Assembly (NCBI GenBank): GCA_022496805.1
Contig: CM040092.1
Location: forward strand, 13,596,113-13,660,112
Reading direction: 5' to 3'
DNA length: 64,000 bases
Origin: Pohlia nutans
Taxonomy: Eukaryota; Streptophyta; Bryopsida; Bryales; Mniaceae
Shown here: piece by piece, positions 12,185 through 24,242 of the stretch
Numbering within the stretch: the first letter of the stretch is position 1
How the letters are laid out: each line of letters opens with the position of its first letter
The notes under the pieces: generated by a model
Seen by the model: the letters and a program-made list of their open reading frames with translations, nothing else
Database searches by the model: none
Told to the model about the DNA's origin: nothing
Made by a program: the position numbers and the translations under genes

Positions 12185-12994
12185 TTAACCCCTAACTACA
12201 TGAGCGTCCATTTTTTGGATGATGTATAGAATCAATGTACCGTTTTTCATCTGCAGTGATTTTTTTCATCCATTTAATAAATTACAATATTTCTTCAAGT
12301 TGTTACTTTCGTGTAAGTGAAGTCCGATTAAGAAATAAATAAAATTTGAATTTACTAGGTCCTTCCATTCTATGTGAGCTTTCATTATGACAAAAATAGG
12401 AATTTAAGGTTTTGAGCTATAAAATGCACACTAAATCCATTCTTTGAAGGTGACATACAAATGAAAGTTGTAGATGATGACTTTTCAATGACTTCCATAC
12501 ACTTGAATTAAGCAATAGTGTCAAAATATGTTTAAATTTGATTTAAAAAGAGTTTATTGTTTTAATTATATGAAAAATACAAAAATACTCATTATCTTTT
12601 GCATAACGTGCAATATTTCAATCTATAAAATTATCTTTTAATTTCTTACAAAAAGATCTCGAGAAACCTCTATGGAACCATAATAAGTTTCAAATGAACA
12701 ACTTCACTACCGTTGAAGCACAATGATTTCAACCAATCATAATGAAATTCAAGATGAGAGTACTAAAATTGTAATTTTAGTGATTTTTCAAAGTTTTTTT
12801 TGTGTAAATTCATTTGAAAAATATCCAGACATTTTATTTCAAATTCAACTGTACAGATGTTTTTAATAAGGATGTCTTACATATTGGTATGCTCTTTAGA
12901 GTTGAAGCTCAAAAGAGTTAAAGAAGCCTCATTTTATAATACATTTTAGAATACATTTAGGTATTGCCAAACCCCTCTAGGCACTTAGGATTAA
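12185..12994 (-). mobile_element. TTAA-flanked MITE, family E
   Basis: The left end is TTAA-CCCCTAACTACATGAGCG; the right end CCTCTAGGCACTTAG-GATTAA is slightly decayed. It matches, in opposite orientation, the copy at 26186-27548 over its whole length (for example TTTCATT.TGACAAA and CATACAAATGAAAGTTG). About 810 bp. A TCCATTTTTTGGA hairpin lies inside the left end. Its right TTAA is shared with the next element. Confidence 0.8.
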
Positions 12995-13902
12995 CCCTTG
13001 AACGTCCTCACTCCTCTCCAAATTCGGCAATTTTGCACAGATGCATTATAAAATGCAACTAAAAAGGATATTTTGAACTTCATGTATCAATAAAACTTGT
13101 ACATTATGAATTTTAGATTCTATCCATACAGTTAGATTTGCGATTGCTATCACCAATATTTTGTACAAAAGTTGAAACTTGAAATTCAAAATATTTTGTA
13201 ATTCGATTACAAACAAGATATTGACAATAGAGTTAACAAAAAAGAAGTGCATCTAACTTCCCTTTTTGCTCTACTTCTAACTTCTGTATTGAACTATAGT
13301 TGGGTTGAAAACTTGAATAGTGTCATGTCATAGATTGTCCCCTTGTGGGCCATAGACTTGGAGCTTTGGTGGAAGGTGTCGGAGCCATAGCGAGGTATGG
13401 AGAATAATAATAGTGCCTTGTTTTAGATTGTCTCCCAACTTGTTATAAACTAGTTTTGGTCTATTTATATTTCAGTACGAGTTCAAGAGGAATTCAACAC
13501 CAGTTTGCCAAAACTTTCCTCTTTGGGCTGACTTTTTTGTTAACTCTAATCTCTGGATGAAATTTGTTGTGATGGGTTAAAATGTAATACTCTAAATGTA
13601 GTGATTTTTGGAGTTTTTTTGGTTGCTTAATTTTATGAGTTTTATTTATTTGTTTTTATTTTTCAAGAGCACATTTAGGCTAAAATCTTCGAATTTTTTG
13701 GTGAATAACTGCGACATAAAACGAGGCATAAAATTTTCACAAATAATTCCCTTACTAATCGGATCACACATGCATGAACCTATCTTGCCATAGTATTTTA
13801 TAGTATTTGTTTTCATTGCCAAAAAGTACATAACGGATGAGAAAACGTGAATGATATTTGTACATCGTCCAAAAAATGAACGGTTGGGTAGTTAAGAATC
13901 AA
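12991..13902 (+). mobile_element. TTAA-flanked MITE, family A, with a 319-bp insertion
   Basis: The left end TTAA-CCCTTGAACGTCC joins directly to the previous element through a single TTAA. The right end (GGTAGTTA then AGAATCAA) is decayed. The interior matches the family-A copy at 34653-35228 except for the insertion at 13229-13547; without it the length is about 590 bp, the family norm. Confidence 0.78.
13229..13547. mobile_element. small TIR element nested in a family-A MITE
   Basis: The ends are a perfect inverted repeat, AGAGTTAACAAAAAAG and its complement, flanked by AAT on both sides (13226-13228 and 13548-13550). Uninterrupted relatives read attgacaatttgtggatg here, so the insertion and its 3-bp duplication are seen directly. 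319 bp, no coding capacity, superfamily unclear. Confidence 0.8.
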
Positions 13903-14277
13903 TTGCAAGACCAATTCTTTCCTCCATTACAACTCACACTTAATTATCCAATTTTTAAGAAAAATATGAAGATTTGGTAAATGTTCTACATTTTAACAAT
14001 TTCAAAAGTAATTTATTTGGCTTCTTATATTACAAATATTCAGTGCCAAACTTGCCCCTTGACTACATTAATTCTACATCAGTAGGGTACTACACCACCT
14101 ACTGAGTGATTGATTTTTTTATCGATACATTAATTTTTCTTGAAACTAGAGTGCAAGATGACACTTACCATTATATGAGGAATTTTTTGTAAAAGTCAAG
14201 CAAGTAAGACAAACTTAAGATGTGAAAACAAAGAGCATCAACTAGAATCTTGGAAAACTTTAGTAGGGGTACAGAGT

Positions 14278-14865
14278 CTAACCCCTAAACGTAACAGCGT
14301 CCAAAAACTGAACTACTAACAGATTCAAACGCACCCCACGTTCTCATCAATGCTTGGATGAAAGTCATCCATTTTTTTGGAGATACTTCACCAAGTTGTT
14401 GTCCTATCTAATGGTTGGATTTAGTCATACTTGAGTACATATTTTTCTAAAATTACAAATGTAGAAGTATGTCAAGTCGTTGACCAAGCCAAAATTGCAT
14501 TGATTGTAGTTCAAAAGTGGCCTTGCAAAAATGAGGTCATAGATTTAAGGCACACAAAAATTTCAAAGAATCACCACGTTTAAGAGTATCTCATTTCAAA
14601 CTCATTCCAACAAATTTTACTCAAAAGATATTAAAAATTTGTTTGTAATCGAATTTAGAAGGAATTTTTAATTTTAACTTTCAAAATTGATAATTAAATA
14701 TTGGTGATAGTATTAGTGAATCAAACCGTACGAATGGAACCTAAAATTCAAAATCTAGAACTTTCATTTGTATATCAATTCCAAAATATTCTTCTAAATG
14801 GGAGTTTATGATGATTTTTCTCAAATTGCCAATTCCTGGGACACCCTGGTACGTTTAGGGGCTAA
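14278..14865 (-). mobile_element. TTAA-type MITE flanked by CTAA, divergent family A
   Basis: The left terminus is CTAA-CCCCTAAACG and the right CGTTTAGGGG-CTAA. The identical four bases are in direct, not inverted, orientation, which marks them as a target duplication. The interior (attggtgatag, then cctaaaattcaaaat) is a diverged reverse-oriented family-A sequence. 588 bp. Confidence 0.8.
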
Positions 14866-14899
14866 GGCTTAACAATGTTATGTACGGTATGTAATGCGG

Positions 14900-17800
14900 C
14901 CCTAATTGATAAACAATAACACAGTGTAATTCTTAGAATATATTAATCCCAAGACCTAAAATTTATCATAGGGGGTCGGCTGCATACCATTTTTTAATAT
15001 TATACACTGATAAAATGGGTTTTTAAAAAGAGTATGGTTTTTCTATTTTTTCCCATTTTACAGTGCATGGGCAGCGTGGCAGTGCAGTGGCGTTGGCAGT
15101 GGCTCCAAATCTTTGTTCCTGAATCTTGAGCAGAGAGGAAAATCATCCTCATTTGCATGAGCAGTGTATCTGGCAACCAGCTCTAAACAGCAAATCAACT
15201 AAAATCTGGTAGTTGATGAAGTCAAACTCTGACTCTTGTGGAAAACCCTCTCAGAAATGCCAAAGATTTGAAATATCCAAACATTTATGTGGCAAACATT
15301 TCAAGCCATGTTTTTCTTTTTCTTCTTCTTTTTTAAAAGGAATTTGCATGGAGTTTCACCTATGAAATTCAAAGAGCCCATCACGGCTAAAAGATTCCCA
15401 TCCGCAAAAGGAGGAAGCAGAATATTTTGCATGTTGTCAAAAATTAATACTTAAAGAGTCAACAGTACATATTTGGCATAAATGTTTTTGTGTGTATGGT
15501 GGTTTTTTGGGATGATGAGTAAAGTTGGATGCCTATGAATTTTTTTAAGAATCTTTGTTATACAGTAGAGTTATCCATAAAGTCGAGCAAAAGAATTCCA
15601 CAAGAGAAAAGACAAGACAAAATTGGATTTTTAACTTGAAAAGCGGCTAAAACGAGTTTTGGCTCCTTTAATTTCAACCAATAACAACGCTCTACATTGT
15701 CAGAGAGATTCGAACCTTGAACCTCCCCAATGCTAAAGAAGCTCCTCCATACCTCACACGAGTTCCCAAGGGAGAATCTGCACGTGCTCCTACACCAAAT
15801 ACATGCTCACCCACACCAAGTAAGCCGGCGCTTCATGTCAGAGATGGACACTAAAACTTATTTACAGAACAAAAACTCTAGTCAAGAGACATGCTACTTG
15901 GCTTCGACTTTACAGATAACTCTAGTATAAGTGTCCTTTAATTTTTGTTAACTTTTTTTCATATCTTGTAGAATCATTCCAAAAATAAAAACAAAGGAGG
16001 ATGGTACTCAAAAACATGTATTTTGAGCCTTTGTAAATAAGTTTCATAAGGAGCCAAAAGAGAAGAAATGGTTCATTTTGCAAGTTTATTTTTCTATTGC
16101 TCCGACTAAGAGGATTGGTAACTACTAATGTATTCATTGGTATTACAAAGTTGTGAATGAATGAATTAGAACTGGTATTTAGAATAAACCATACCATTGC
16201 AAAAATGATAAATTTTTTCAATAAATGCAACAATATTTTTTTAAAGCATGTATGCAAGAGTCTCCAGAACTTTAATAATTTATAATACTTTGAACATGTA
16301 AGAAGGATGGTTGCATGCTATGTCTATCTAATGTTTTTGTAGCAACATACCTCTTGATACCTTTTAAGAAGTTTTGGAATGGAGTCACCATCAAAAAGTT
16401 TAAAAAACTACTTGAGTTCAAATATAGGGTCTATCTTCTTAATAGGCAAATAAACTTTCTACCTAATTATAAAATTTTAGATGTAATAATGGATGATTTA
16501 AATTCAAGTAAGGAATAACTCAAGAATCTAATTAGAATATACTTAAAATATTACATAACATACCTCAAATATTCCAATTATGTAATAGTCCTCCCTTTGC
16601 ACGCACGTGTATCTCAAATTACACGAGGGGTGATTTCCAAGTGAAGCATAGACAACACCCCCTCATAAAAAGCGTTTTTCATTTGGTTTACAAAAAAGTG
16701 ATATGCATGTACATAAGGAAAATGCTTAATCCTCCAATGTTGAAATTACTTTTTATTTAATCTTTAAGGATGTGATGCATACACATCACTTTTTGGTCAC
16801 AATTTTTTTTTCATTTTTTTCTAAAGAGAGTGAGGCATGCGCCTCATATAGTTGTCTTACTCAATCATTAGACAAAGTGTCTAACACATATAATACCCCA
16901 TGTCTCTCAAACAAGCATATTTTCAGAATATACATGGGAATATTCTATAATATTCTTGGATATTTGCAAATATTTCATCCATGTTGTTTAATATGTTTGA
17001 CACTTGTCTAAATAGATAGTGGAGGTTAAAAAATTAATAAACGTGAAGTTAGAAACAAGTGTCAAATATGACAACCCTAGTGTCTCATCACTTTGAGGAC
17101 AAAGTCAAAATTAATTGTCATAAGGGAGTGAGGCACATGGCTCACCCCTTAAAAACAAAATGAAAGTTGCCAAGAATTTGAACTTGTTATTAAACTTCAA
17201 TATCACATTTTTTTGTTTTTGTAATTCAGTCCAATATTAATCATTTACAACAACTCATTTATTGCTTATGAAAAAATATCTATGTGCACTTTTACAACCC
17301 CAATTACACTTTTAACAGAATCAGTGTTTCCATTAATTTATGAGCTCAAAAAATAGTTTAGGTAGTATGAACCACATAAATATTCCAAAATACTATTTGT
17401 AAAGACTAATTTAGGGTCAAATTACACAAATGTTTATAAAATTTAAGGCATTTGTAGCAATGTATTTTACATCATAATTTAGGCAAAAGAAGGTTGGACC
17501 TGAACTTTGGTCTCCTTTTTTTTTTTGGTGTGTAAAGTCTCATAAAAAGTAAATATATAATTCTTATATTTTAAAAATTATTTAATTAAAAAATCAGGAC
17601 CTATTGTACTACTTTTAAATGATTCTCTCAATAAATAACAACATGTTTTAATTTCAATTTTTTTTTTGAAAAGTTGCCTTCTTATACATTTTTTTAGGTA
17701 TGTCAATATTTTTATTTTTATTTTAATGAAACTTGGATTTAGAGTTATTAATTTGGATTTCTCAATTTTTGGTCAAGGTTTTGCATTATATTGAAACTTG

Positions 17801-18140
17801 TGTTATTCTTGTGCAAACTTATTTTGTTAAAGTTAATTAGGTTCTTTATATATAATTATATAATTATACTTGTAGTTTTTTTAAGGTGCAATTGTTATTA
17901 TATGGTCGTTATACGAAGGTTAGGTGAGTGTAGTGTGCAACTACCTAAAGAATGAATACCCCAACATTCTCCACACATGGCATTTGCACACTTAAAGAAC
18001 ATTCAACATATGACAGTGTTCTATATTCTTTATCTCCACACACTTGAAAGACATGTGGAGTATAATGATATTCTATGTAATAATACAATTCTTCTACCAC
18101 TCATTGGTTCTTTTATAATTTCACTTGCTCATTTAGAAAT
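14900..18140. other. intergenic stretch without recognised genes
   Basis: 15060-15250 is slightly GC-richer; otherwise AT-rich. Short inverted repeats occur (for example GACACTTGTCTAAAT near 16999 against GAAACAAGTGTCAAA near 17052). No coding sequence recognised. Confidence 0.55.
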
Positions 18141-18145
18141 TGATC

Positions 18146-18732
18146 TGAACCCCTAAGTGACTAGGCGTTCATTTCTTGGACGACATACAAATTTCATCCA
18201 TTTTTCTCATCCCTCGTGCACTTTTTGTAGTGTAGACTTTTTACTATAGATTTTATGGGAAGTTAGCTTTATGCATGTGTGAACCAATTAGAAAGGGGAA
18301 TGATTTGTGAAAAATTTAGGCCTCATTTCATATTGCAATGATTCACCAAAAATTTCTTAGATCTTACTTCAAAACTAATCAAAAATGATCTTGAAAAGGT
18401 CAACTCATAAAATTAAGCAACCAAAAAATCTCCAAAAATCACTACACTTAGAGCATTACATTTCAACCCATCATAACAAATTTCATCTACAAATTGTCAA
18501 TATATTGTTCGTAATCAAATTACAAAATAATTTTGAATTTGAAGTTTCAAAATTTATATTAAAATACTGGTGATAGCAATCATAGATCTAACCACATGGA
18601 TAGAATTTAAAATTCATAATGTACAACTTTTATTCATACATCAAGTTCAAAATATCCCTCTCAGTTGCATTTTATAATGCATCATTGCAAAATTGCCCAA
18701 TCTGGAGAAGGCGGTGGGTATTTAGGGGTTAA
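18146..18732 (-). mobile_element. TTAA-type MITE, family A
   Basis: The left end is TGAA-CCCCTAAGTGACTAGGCG (first position mutated) and the right end TATTTAGGGG-TTAA. The body is reverse-oriented family A (CTCCAAAAATCACTACACTT, then ATGTACAACTTTTATTCA). 587 bp. Confidence 0.85.
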
Positions 18733-19189
18733 ACAAACAAATAATCTAAGTATTCAAAATTGAAATTTGGAGGTCGAATATAATGCATGCAGGGATGTGC
18801 TTACTTGCTCTTTGTTTATTAATTCATGTGACATTATTCCCATTAACTCTTATAGACATACTAAGCCCCACGGGCTTACATTTGTTTTGGGAAGATTGTT
18901 GCTCATAACTTCTACTCCGTTGAACCAAATTGGGTTTTAAAAATGCCAAAAAAATAATATTTAAGGCATCTATACTTCTTTAGAATAGAACCAAAGTAAA
19001 TAAAATAAACAGTCATGTTTAAAATGGAGTTAAAAAAGATTTTGGGTGTGAAAATCAGAAAATCCATGTCCTTTAAGGATTAACAAGAATCTCAAGATTC
19101 CAAAGATACTTCAATCCTCTGGTGAATAATGTTATAGCATGTAACAGATTTTTGGTATGTTTAAACTTCTAGTTGTTCAAACGTAACCT

Positions 19190-19737
19190 TTAACCCTTTA
19201 ACGTCCCAGTTCATTGCTGTTTTCAAAGATTCATTATAAAATGTTTGATGAAAACCAAAAATGGAGTTGATGTACAAAGAAAAGTTGCAAATGTCAATGT
19301 GAAGATCACATCTGTACGGTTGGATTTATCATATTTTTTTAAAATATTTTTTTATTAATTTTGCAAGCTTTTCTTTTGAAATTCAATTGAAAATCATGAA
19401 TTGACGGATTTAAAAAAAAAATTATTGGAATGAAATTGGAATAACATGCACTACGAGATGGTATGGTTTCCATTATTTGATTCTACTTATTTTGGAAAAT
19501 CATCTTCAAGGTCTCACTTTTTGAACTAAGAATGAAACTTGACATAAACCACTTCTGTTGTTTTTTCAAAAATCATAATAACCTATTTTGAAGATCCAAA
19601 CCGTACAAATGATAGTGAACTTGCACAAGAACCATGAGAAATTTTGGTGAATGAAAACTGTCCAATTTGAATGGAATTCTAACAGTTTGAATCTGTGCAC
19701 CGTCCACTATGTGGACGCAGGTGCCTGAAAGGGTTAA
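19190..19737 (+). mobile_element. TTAA-flanked MITE, family B
   Basis: The ends are TTAA-CCCTTTAACGTCCC and GGTGCCTGAAAGGG-TTAA. A subterminal hairpin CGTCCAC-TAT-GTGGACG lies just inside the right end. It matches the copies at 24046-25047 (same orientation) and 28182-28729 (opposite). 548 bp, no coding capacity. Confidence 0.88.
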
Positions 19738-20178
19738 AGAACCAAAATCCAGAAATGGAATTTTCATAATTTTGAGCTAATTACTATGATTACAATTATT
19801 GGTGTTATTTTTTGAAATATTTTAGAAAGATATGAAGAATCAACATTTAATGGGTGGTCAAATTTCTTTAGATTTATGAGTTAAAACTTTGTATTTTTTT
19901 TAAACACCTTCTCTTTCTGTAATTAATTACTCCCTCTATCCCACAAAAGACCATGATATCAACTTTAACTTTATCCCAAAATAAAACCATGATTTCTTAT
20001 TGTACTCATTCACCTCCGGCAATTAAGCTTTGCGCACGTTTGACAAGTACTTCAAGCCATTGCAAACAATGTCGGCACTTTAATTCATGGATTTTGATAA
20101 TGCTGATAATGGATTATTATCATGGATTTTGATCATGTATACTCTTTCTGGTAGTCCAAATACTCCTTCTATATTCAT

Positions 20179-20287
20179 TTAACCCTTAAAGGTCTAGAAA
20201 GCATGTTCCGACCAATATTATACAACAATATTCCACTGTATTGGCATAGTTCTACACCTCCTTTGGGTTTAAGATCAAAAGGGTTAA
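20179..20287 (+). mobile_element. short TTAA-flanked element
   Basis: The ends TTAA-CCCTTAAAGG and AAGATCAAAAGGG-TTAA are only 109 bp apart. Only about 8 terminal bases are clearly inverted, so it may be a heavily deleted copy. Confidence 0.5.
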
Positions 20288-20396
20288 AATTCACGTCGAC
20301 ATGGTTTTAATGAGCTATTCGGGTCTCAACTTGGAACTTTCTACTTACAACAAATGCCAAATATATGACAACGTATCTACTATCCCCAAGGGACAT

Positions 20397-20783
20397 TTAA
20401 CCCTTAAACGTCAAGGTAAGCCCCATGGGCTTATTTATGAGAGAATAATGAAGAAAAAAGTGGATTTTCTCAACCAAATCAAGCGAGGATTGGTGCATTG
20501 GAAAACTATTGAAAAAGCGATCTAGATTCCAAATTTGCGCCTCATTTGGGAGATTGTGGAAACATTGGCAAGCAATCAAAGTTATCAAAATGAGTAGGAG
20601 TTGAGGTTGGGGCAGCTGAGGTCGTTTTTTGAAAAGTGCCGCAATGCTACAGTGTTGGCCAGCAGTGGCCAGCAGAGCCGTTTTTCATTTTTTTCGTTTT
20701 TTATTTTTATTTTTTTATCCCTCCGAAAATTTAGATGCCTTCCGGGCTGCCCCGCCCAGGGCCTCTTGACGTTTAAGGGTTAA
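20397..20783 (+). mobile_element. TTAA-flanked MITE with perfect 15-bp TIR
   Basis: The left end TTAA-CCCTTAAACGTCAAG is exactly inverted at the right end (CTTGACGTTTAAGGG-TTAA). A hairpin TAAGCCC-CAT-GGGCTTA sits just inside the left end. The perfect TIR suggests this is one of the younger copies. 387 bp; internal open frames are short and unrelated to any transposase I know. Confidence 0.88.
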
Positions 20784-21059
20784 GAGTTAATTCATGGATT
20801 TGCATCACAGTCAACATACTCCCTCTGTATTCGCAGGATTAAGTTTAATTCATGGATTTCAGTGAAAACAAGGTCTTTTTGTGGCACGGAGGGAATAGTT
20901 TTTAGTGTAGAGCAAATGGTGCAAGGAACTATAAACATTCTTCAGTAGGTGCGTTGACAAGAGAAACTCAAAATTGATAAAATGAAATTTCCCATTACTA
21001 AACTTGAAAGGTTGCAACAACTGAAAGTGACTAAGGAGAATCTGGCTGAACTAAGGTAA

Positions 21060-21400
21060 AAGCATCAGAACCTGTTAGGGACTAATTCCAGTCACCTATG
21101 TAAGCACTTGTTTCAACTTCGTGAGTATCCAATCAAATTATCACAACCATTAGTTGTAGCAGTTTGGTGACCAATTATGTATGCTAAGTTAGCAAACTGA
21201 TTGGAATTGAAATGAAGGACGAATATTGGTTCTTCTACTAACATCAATATTGGTCTATGTAGATTAAGTTTGAAAATTCAGAACAAAATCATAGGTTGTG
21301 ACTAAATCAACTGGAAATTAGACTTGGTTATTAAACCCAAAGTTTTATGTGTTGCAATTTTTTAACATTGAAAACCATCGCTCTAAATAGGTTGAAATCC
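21060..21400. repeat. dispersed repeat R1, copy 1
   Basis: Collinear with 36600-36985: both contain CACCTAT.TAAGCAC.TGTTTCAACTTC, then CTACTAACATCAATA, ATTAAGTTTGAAAATT and TTATTAAACCCAAAGTTTTATG. Copy 2 differs by a local triplication. No coding potential; termini not defined. Confidence 0.85.
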
Positions 21401-21959
21401 TTAACCCTTAAACGTCCACACTACAATTATTTGGTCAAACCTCATCAATTCCTCACATTTTAAAACATATTATATGTTTTTGATATTTTTGTCATATAAT
21501 TTATTGTTAAATAAATTTACCTTGATTTTTCCATAATTATTTGAATAAAAATGAATTTCGTAAGTTTTTCAAAGTCTTTTCTTGTAAAAATCATAGTAAT
21601 TATAAAAATACTTAAAATAGTATGATTTTTTAAGGGAAAATATAAATATTAGTGATGAGCAACAAGGTGTAGGTGGCAAGCTTCTTGAGCTTACATAAAA
21701 AGATATTTGATAGGAAAACGTTTTCTTCAGAGTATATTGGAATTTTAAAGTTTTGAGCTTTAAAGTGCTGTAAAAAAAAAAACGCAATTTTAACAATTTT
21801 AAAGAATGATAAATTGAACTAGAAAGTAAAAAATAGGCCCTACACTTTCTTAGTTGGGACCATGTTCATTTGCAGTTAGGAATTAGGTGAAAATCAACGT
21901 TTGACTAAAAATCGACCAAACATGGTCTCACGAGGCTCCTTGCACGCTTTTGGGTTAAA
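21401..21959 (+). mobile_element. TTAA-flanked MITE
   Basis: The ends are TTAA-CCCTTAAACGTCC and GCACGCTTTTGGG-TTAA. The interior does not match the other families in the window closely. 559 bp. The right end is more diverged than the left. Confidence 0.65.
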
Positions 21960-21999
21960 TTGACAGGTATTGGTGCCTCTGCCTTAGGTATGAATTTGA

Positions 22000-22855
22000 T
22001 GAGATGGGATGGGAGAGGGGTGGGCAGAAATCACATGATGGAGATGACATGGCAGGAGACAAGTGGCACGTTCAGTGTCTGGAGAGGAGCGAAAGGGCCA
22101 CCACAATCCTAAAAGGGAGACAGAAGGAATGAAGGCAGGGTCCATGCTAGGGAGTTCCGGAACACACCAGTCTGACTCTTTCTTCATTACTCGCGCAACG
22201 GAACTTCAAGTCGGTTTGGAGCGGCCTTCGTTGCATCTCTCACTCGTTGCATGCCTTTTATCATTGCCTTCCTTTCTACTACGCCCCACATAGCATAATA
22301 GAGCAATGGGAGCCAACACCCTTTTGCAATGGGACCACAACCTAATTACAATTAGAAACTAAGTTTACGTGGCAATGACATGGTGGTCCCAAAATTCATG
22401 GAATACAAATGGCATTTCATAACATTCAGTAGCAAGGCACTACAGTAGATGGTGTGGAATATTCCACATCCAACAGTACTTCATCAGGAGATAAGTGGAC
22501 AGGTGGAGGCTCCAAGGTGATGAGCAGAGTACATGAAGGAAAGGCAGTGAGCATGAAGGCTACTGAATGTTGTGTCTTTCATTAAATGGATCTAAATGAA
22601 GATTCCCTTTCGATCCAGTTTTGAATAGGGTAACTCTTACCTTCTAGGCAGGCACTCAATCACCTGCAGCTGCACTGGCTGGACTTTCCCACTGTGAGCC
22701 GGCCCTCATTCCAATCATAATACCCCATGCAGCCTACTTTGATGTTGGAGGCCAAAATGACAATGCTTGCAAATTAATGCTTTTACGCATGTGCTGATTG
22801 CTTTCAAGATCAGGCAATCACTAAGACGAAGCAGAATTCAGAAAACCAAGCTGAA
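22000..22855. other. GC-richer intergenic patch with dispersed repeat R2
   Basis: No gene recognised. Bases about 22288-22425 (AGCATAATAGAGCA.TGGGAG and ACAATTAGAAACTAAGTT) recur at 59188-59320 with few differences, so this is a dispersed repeat. Open frames at 21984-22293 show no known motif. Confidence 0.6.
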
Positions 22856-23385
22856 TTAACCCCTAAAGGACTAACCATCCATTTTTTTGGATGGTTTTTT
22901 TATACCCCTGGTCAAAGGCCCAAAAATCAAGTGTTTTAGCTTTGTTGGAGTTGGCAGTTACGATACATTTTTTGACCGTTGGGATTGGAGAATAGACTTC
23001 GTTTGAAGATTTTTACACCATTAAGAGTTTTGAAATTTGAGTGTTCAAAATACAAAGGGCTTTCTTAAGAATGCTCCAATCATGCGTCTATTTAGTTTCT
23101 TCGCTTTCACTTTTTAATTATTTGTAAACACAACTTTTATCTACCTTAAATATAATTTTTGATATTAAATTTGTCAAACATATATTTATTTTGAATTTTT
23201 TACTCTTTACATGAATTTTTTTGTAAATATTTCAAATATCTTCCAAACATGTTGAAATTTTGTCATACCTTCATAATGTTGATGGTTATTTATGGAAAAT
23301 TATAAATTGTACAATGTGATATCTCAAATATGCAAATTGTAAGGCTTTGACTTTTACAAAACATGTGAGGACTTTTAGGGGTTAA
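22856..23385 (-). mobile_element. TTAA-flanked MITE
   Basis: The ends are TTAA-CCCCTAAAGGACTAACC and GAGGACTTTTAGGGG-TTAA. A strong subterminal hairpin CCATCCA-TTTTT-TGGATGG lies inside the left end. 530 bp, no coding capacity. Confidence 0.85.
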
Positions 23386-23426
23386 GGACTACATAACGCT
23401 AGTAGAAATCCTGACAAATCTTGCTT

Positions 23427-23659
23427 TTAACCCTTAAATGGTCTTAGGAGTTCCTCTCTACAATCCGTATTCAGTCTTATAATTGTTCAATTGTGGTTCA
23501 ATATATGAATTGTGATATATTTTCATATACATATTATTATGATTATTAATTGTACTTTGCACTGAAAAGTGTTTGGACATTGTTGTTTTGATCAAATACC
23601 ATCAAATACAGAATATACTATACATGCGCAAAGGGCTTTTTGGGCCTTTTAAGGGTTAA
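23427..23659 (-). mobile_element. short TTAA-flanked MITE
   Basis: The ends are TTAA-CCCTTAAATGG and GGCCTTTTAAGGG-TTAA. 233 bp, the size of family C, and the right end GGGCTTTTTGGGCC is similar to it, but the interior is diverged. Confidence 0.75.
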
Positions 23660-23913
23660 TTACTAAATTTTATCGTAACTTGTCCATAGTGATTGAAATT
23701 ATGATTTTAATTCACTATAGACAAGTCACAATGGAATTTAGTTGTTAAAGACATGTCGCATTTGACAAGATTTCTACCTAGTGTGTGCTTTTTTAATTTA
23801 GAATGTCCAATTTCTTTTTCTGGTTGATCTATAGTCCAATAGAACAACTTTGGTTATCCATGAATGAATAGTGTGACATATGTGCTGGAAAAAGGGTACA
23901 ATAGGTTATGCTT

Positions 23914-24041
23914 CACCAACCTATTACCACCATGTTTTCAATTCTGCCCTCATGTTTTAGTAATGTACATTCCAAACCAAAAATGTCTACGGTTGATACA
24001 TGAAGCGGAATTGGAAACATGGGGGTAATAATAGGTTGGTG
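23914..24041. mobile_element. inverted-repeat MITE (CACCAACCTATTA)
   Basis: The left CACCAACCTATTACCACCAT pairs with the right ATGGGGGTAATAATAGGTTGGTG, and the arms continue (TTTTCAATTC with GAATTGGAAA). A related, more decayed copy is at about 63128-63235. 128 bp; superfamily not clear. Confidence 0.75.
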
Positions 24042-24143
24042 TACCTTAATCCTTTAATGTCACGATTCAACACTAATTTTGAAGATGTGTTAAAAAATGT
24101 TTGAAAAATAACAAAAATGGAGTCAATGTACAAAGCTAAATTG

Positions 24144-24144
<1 letters not shown>

Positions 24145-24214
<70 letters not shown>
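24145..24214. repeat. (TA)n microsatellite
   Basis: About 35 TA units inside a family-B element; the paralogues at 19190 and 28182 lack it. Confidence 0.98.
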
Positions 24215-24217
<3 letters not shown>

Positions 24218-24242
24218 ATTATTTGATTATGGAAAATTATGT

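Larger units (their letters stand above)
19930..20895. mobile_element. Stowaway-like element hosting two TTAA MITEs
   Basis: The left end TCCCTCTATCCCACAAAAGACC and the right end GGTCTTTTTGTGGCACGGAGGGA form an imperfect inverted pair of the CTCCCTC type typical of plant Stowaway MITEs, flanked by TA. The interior is filled by two TTAA elements (20179-20287, 20397-20783), explaining its unusual length. The intervening sequence contains repeated TTCATGGATTT segments. Confidence 0.6.

Noticed and set aside
15690..15730. tRNA-like T-arm (GGTTCGAATCTC on the minus strand)
   Set aside because: No matching A-box, anticodon arm or acceptor stem could be found on that strand.
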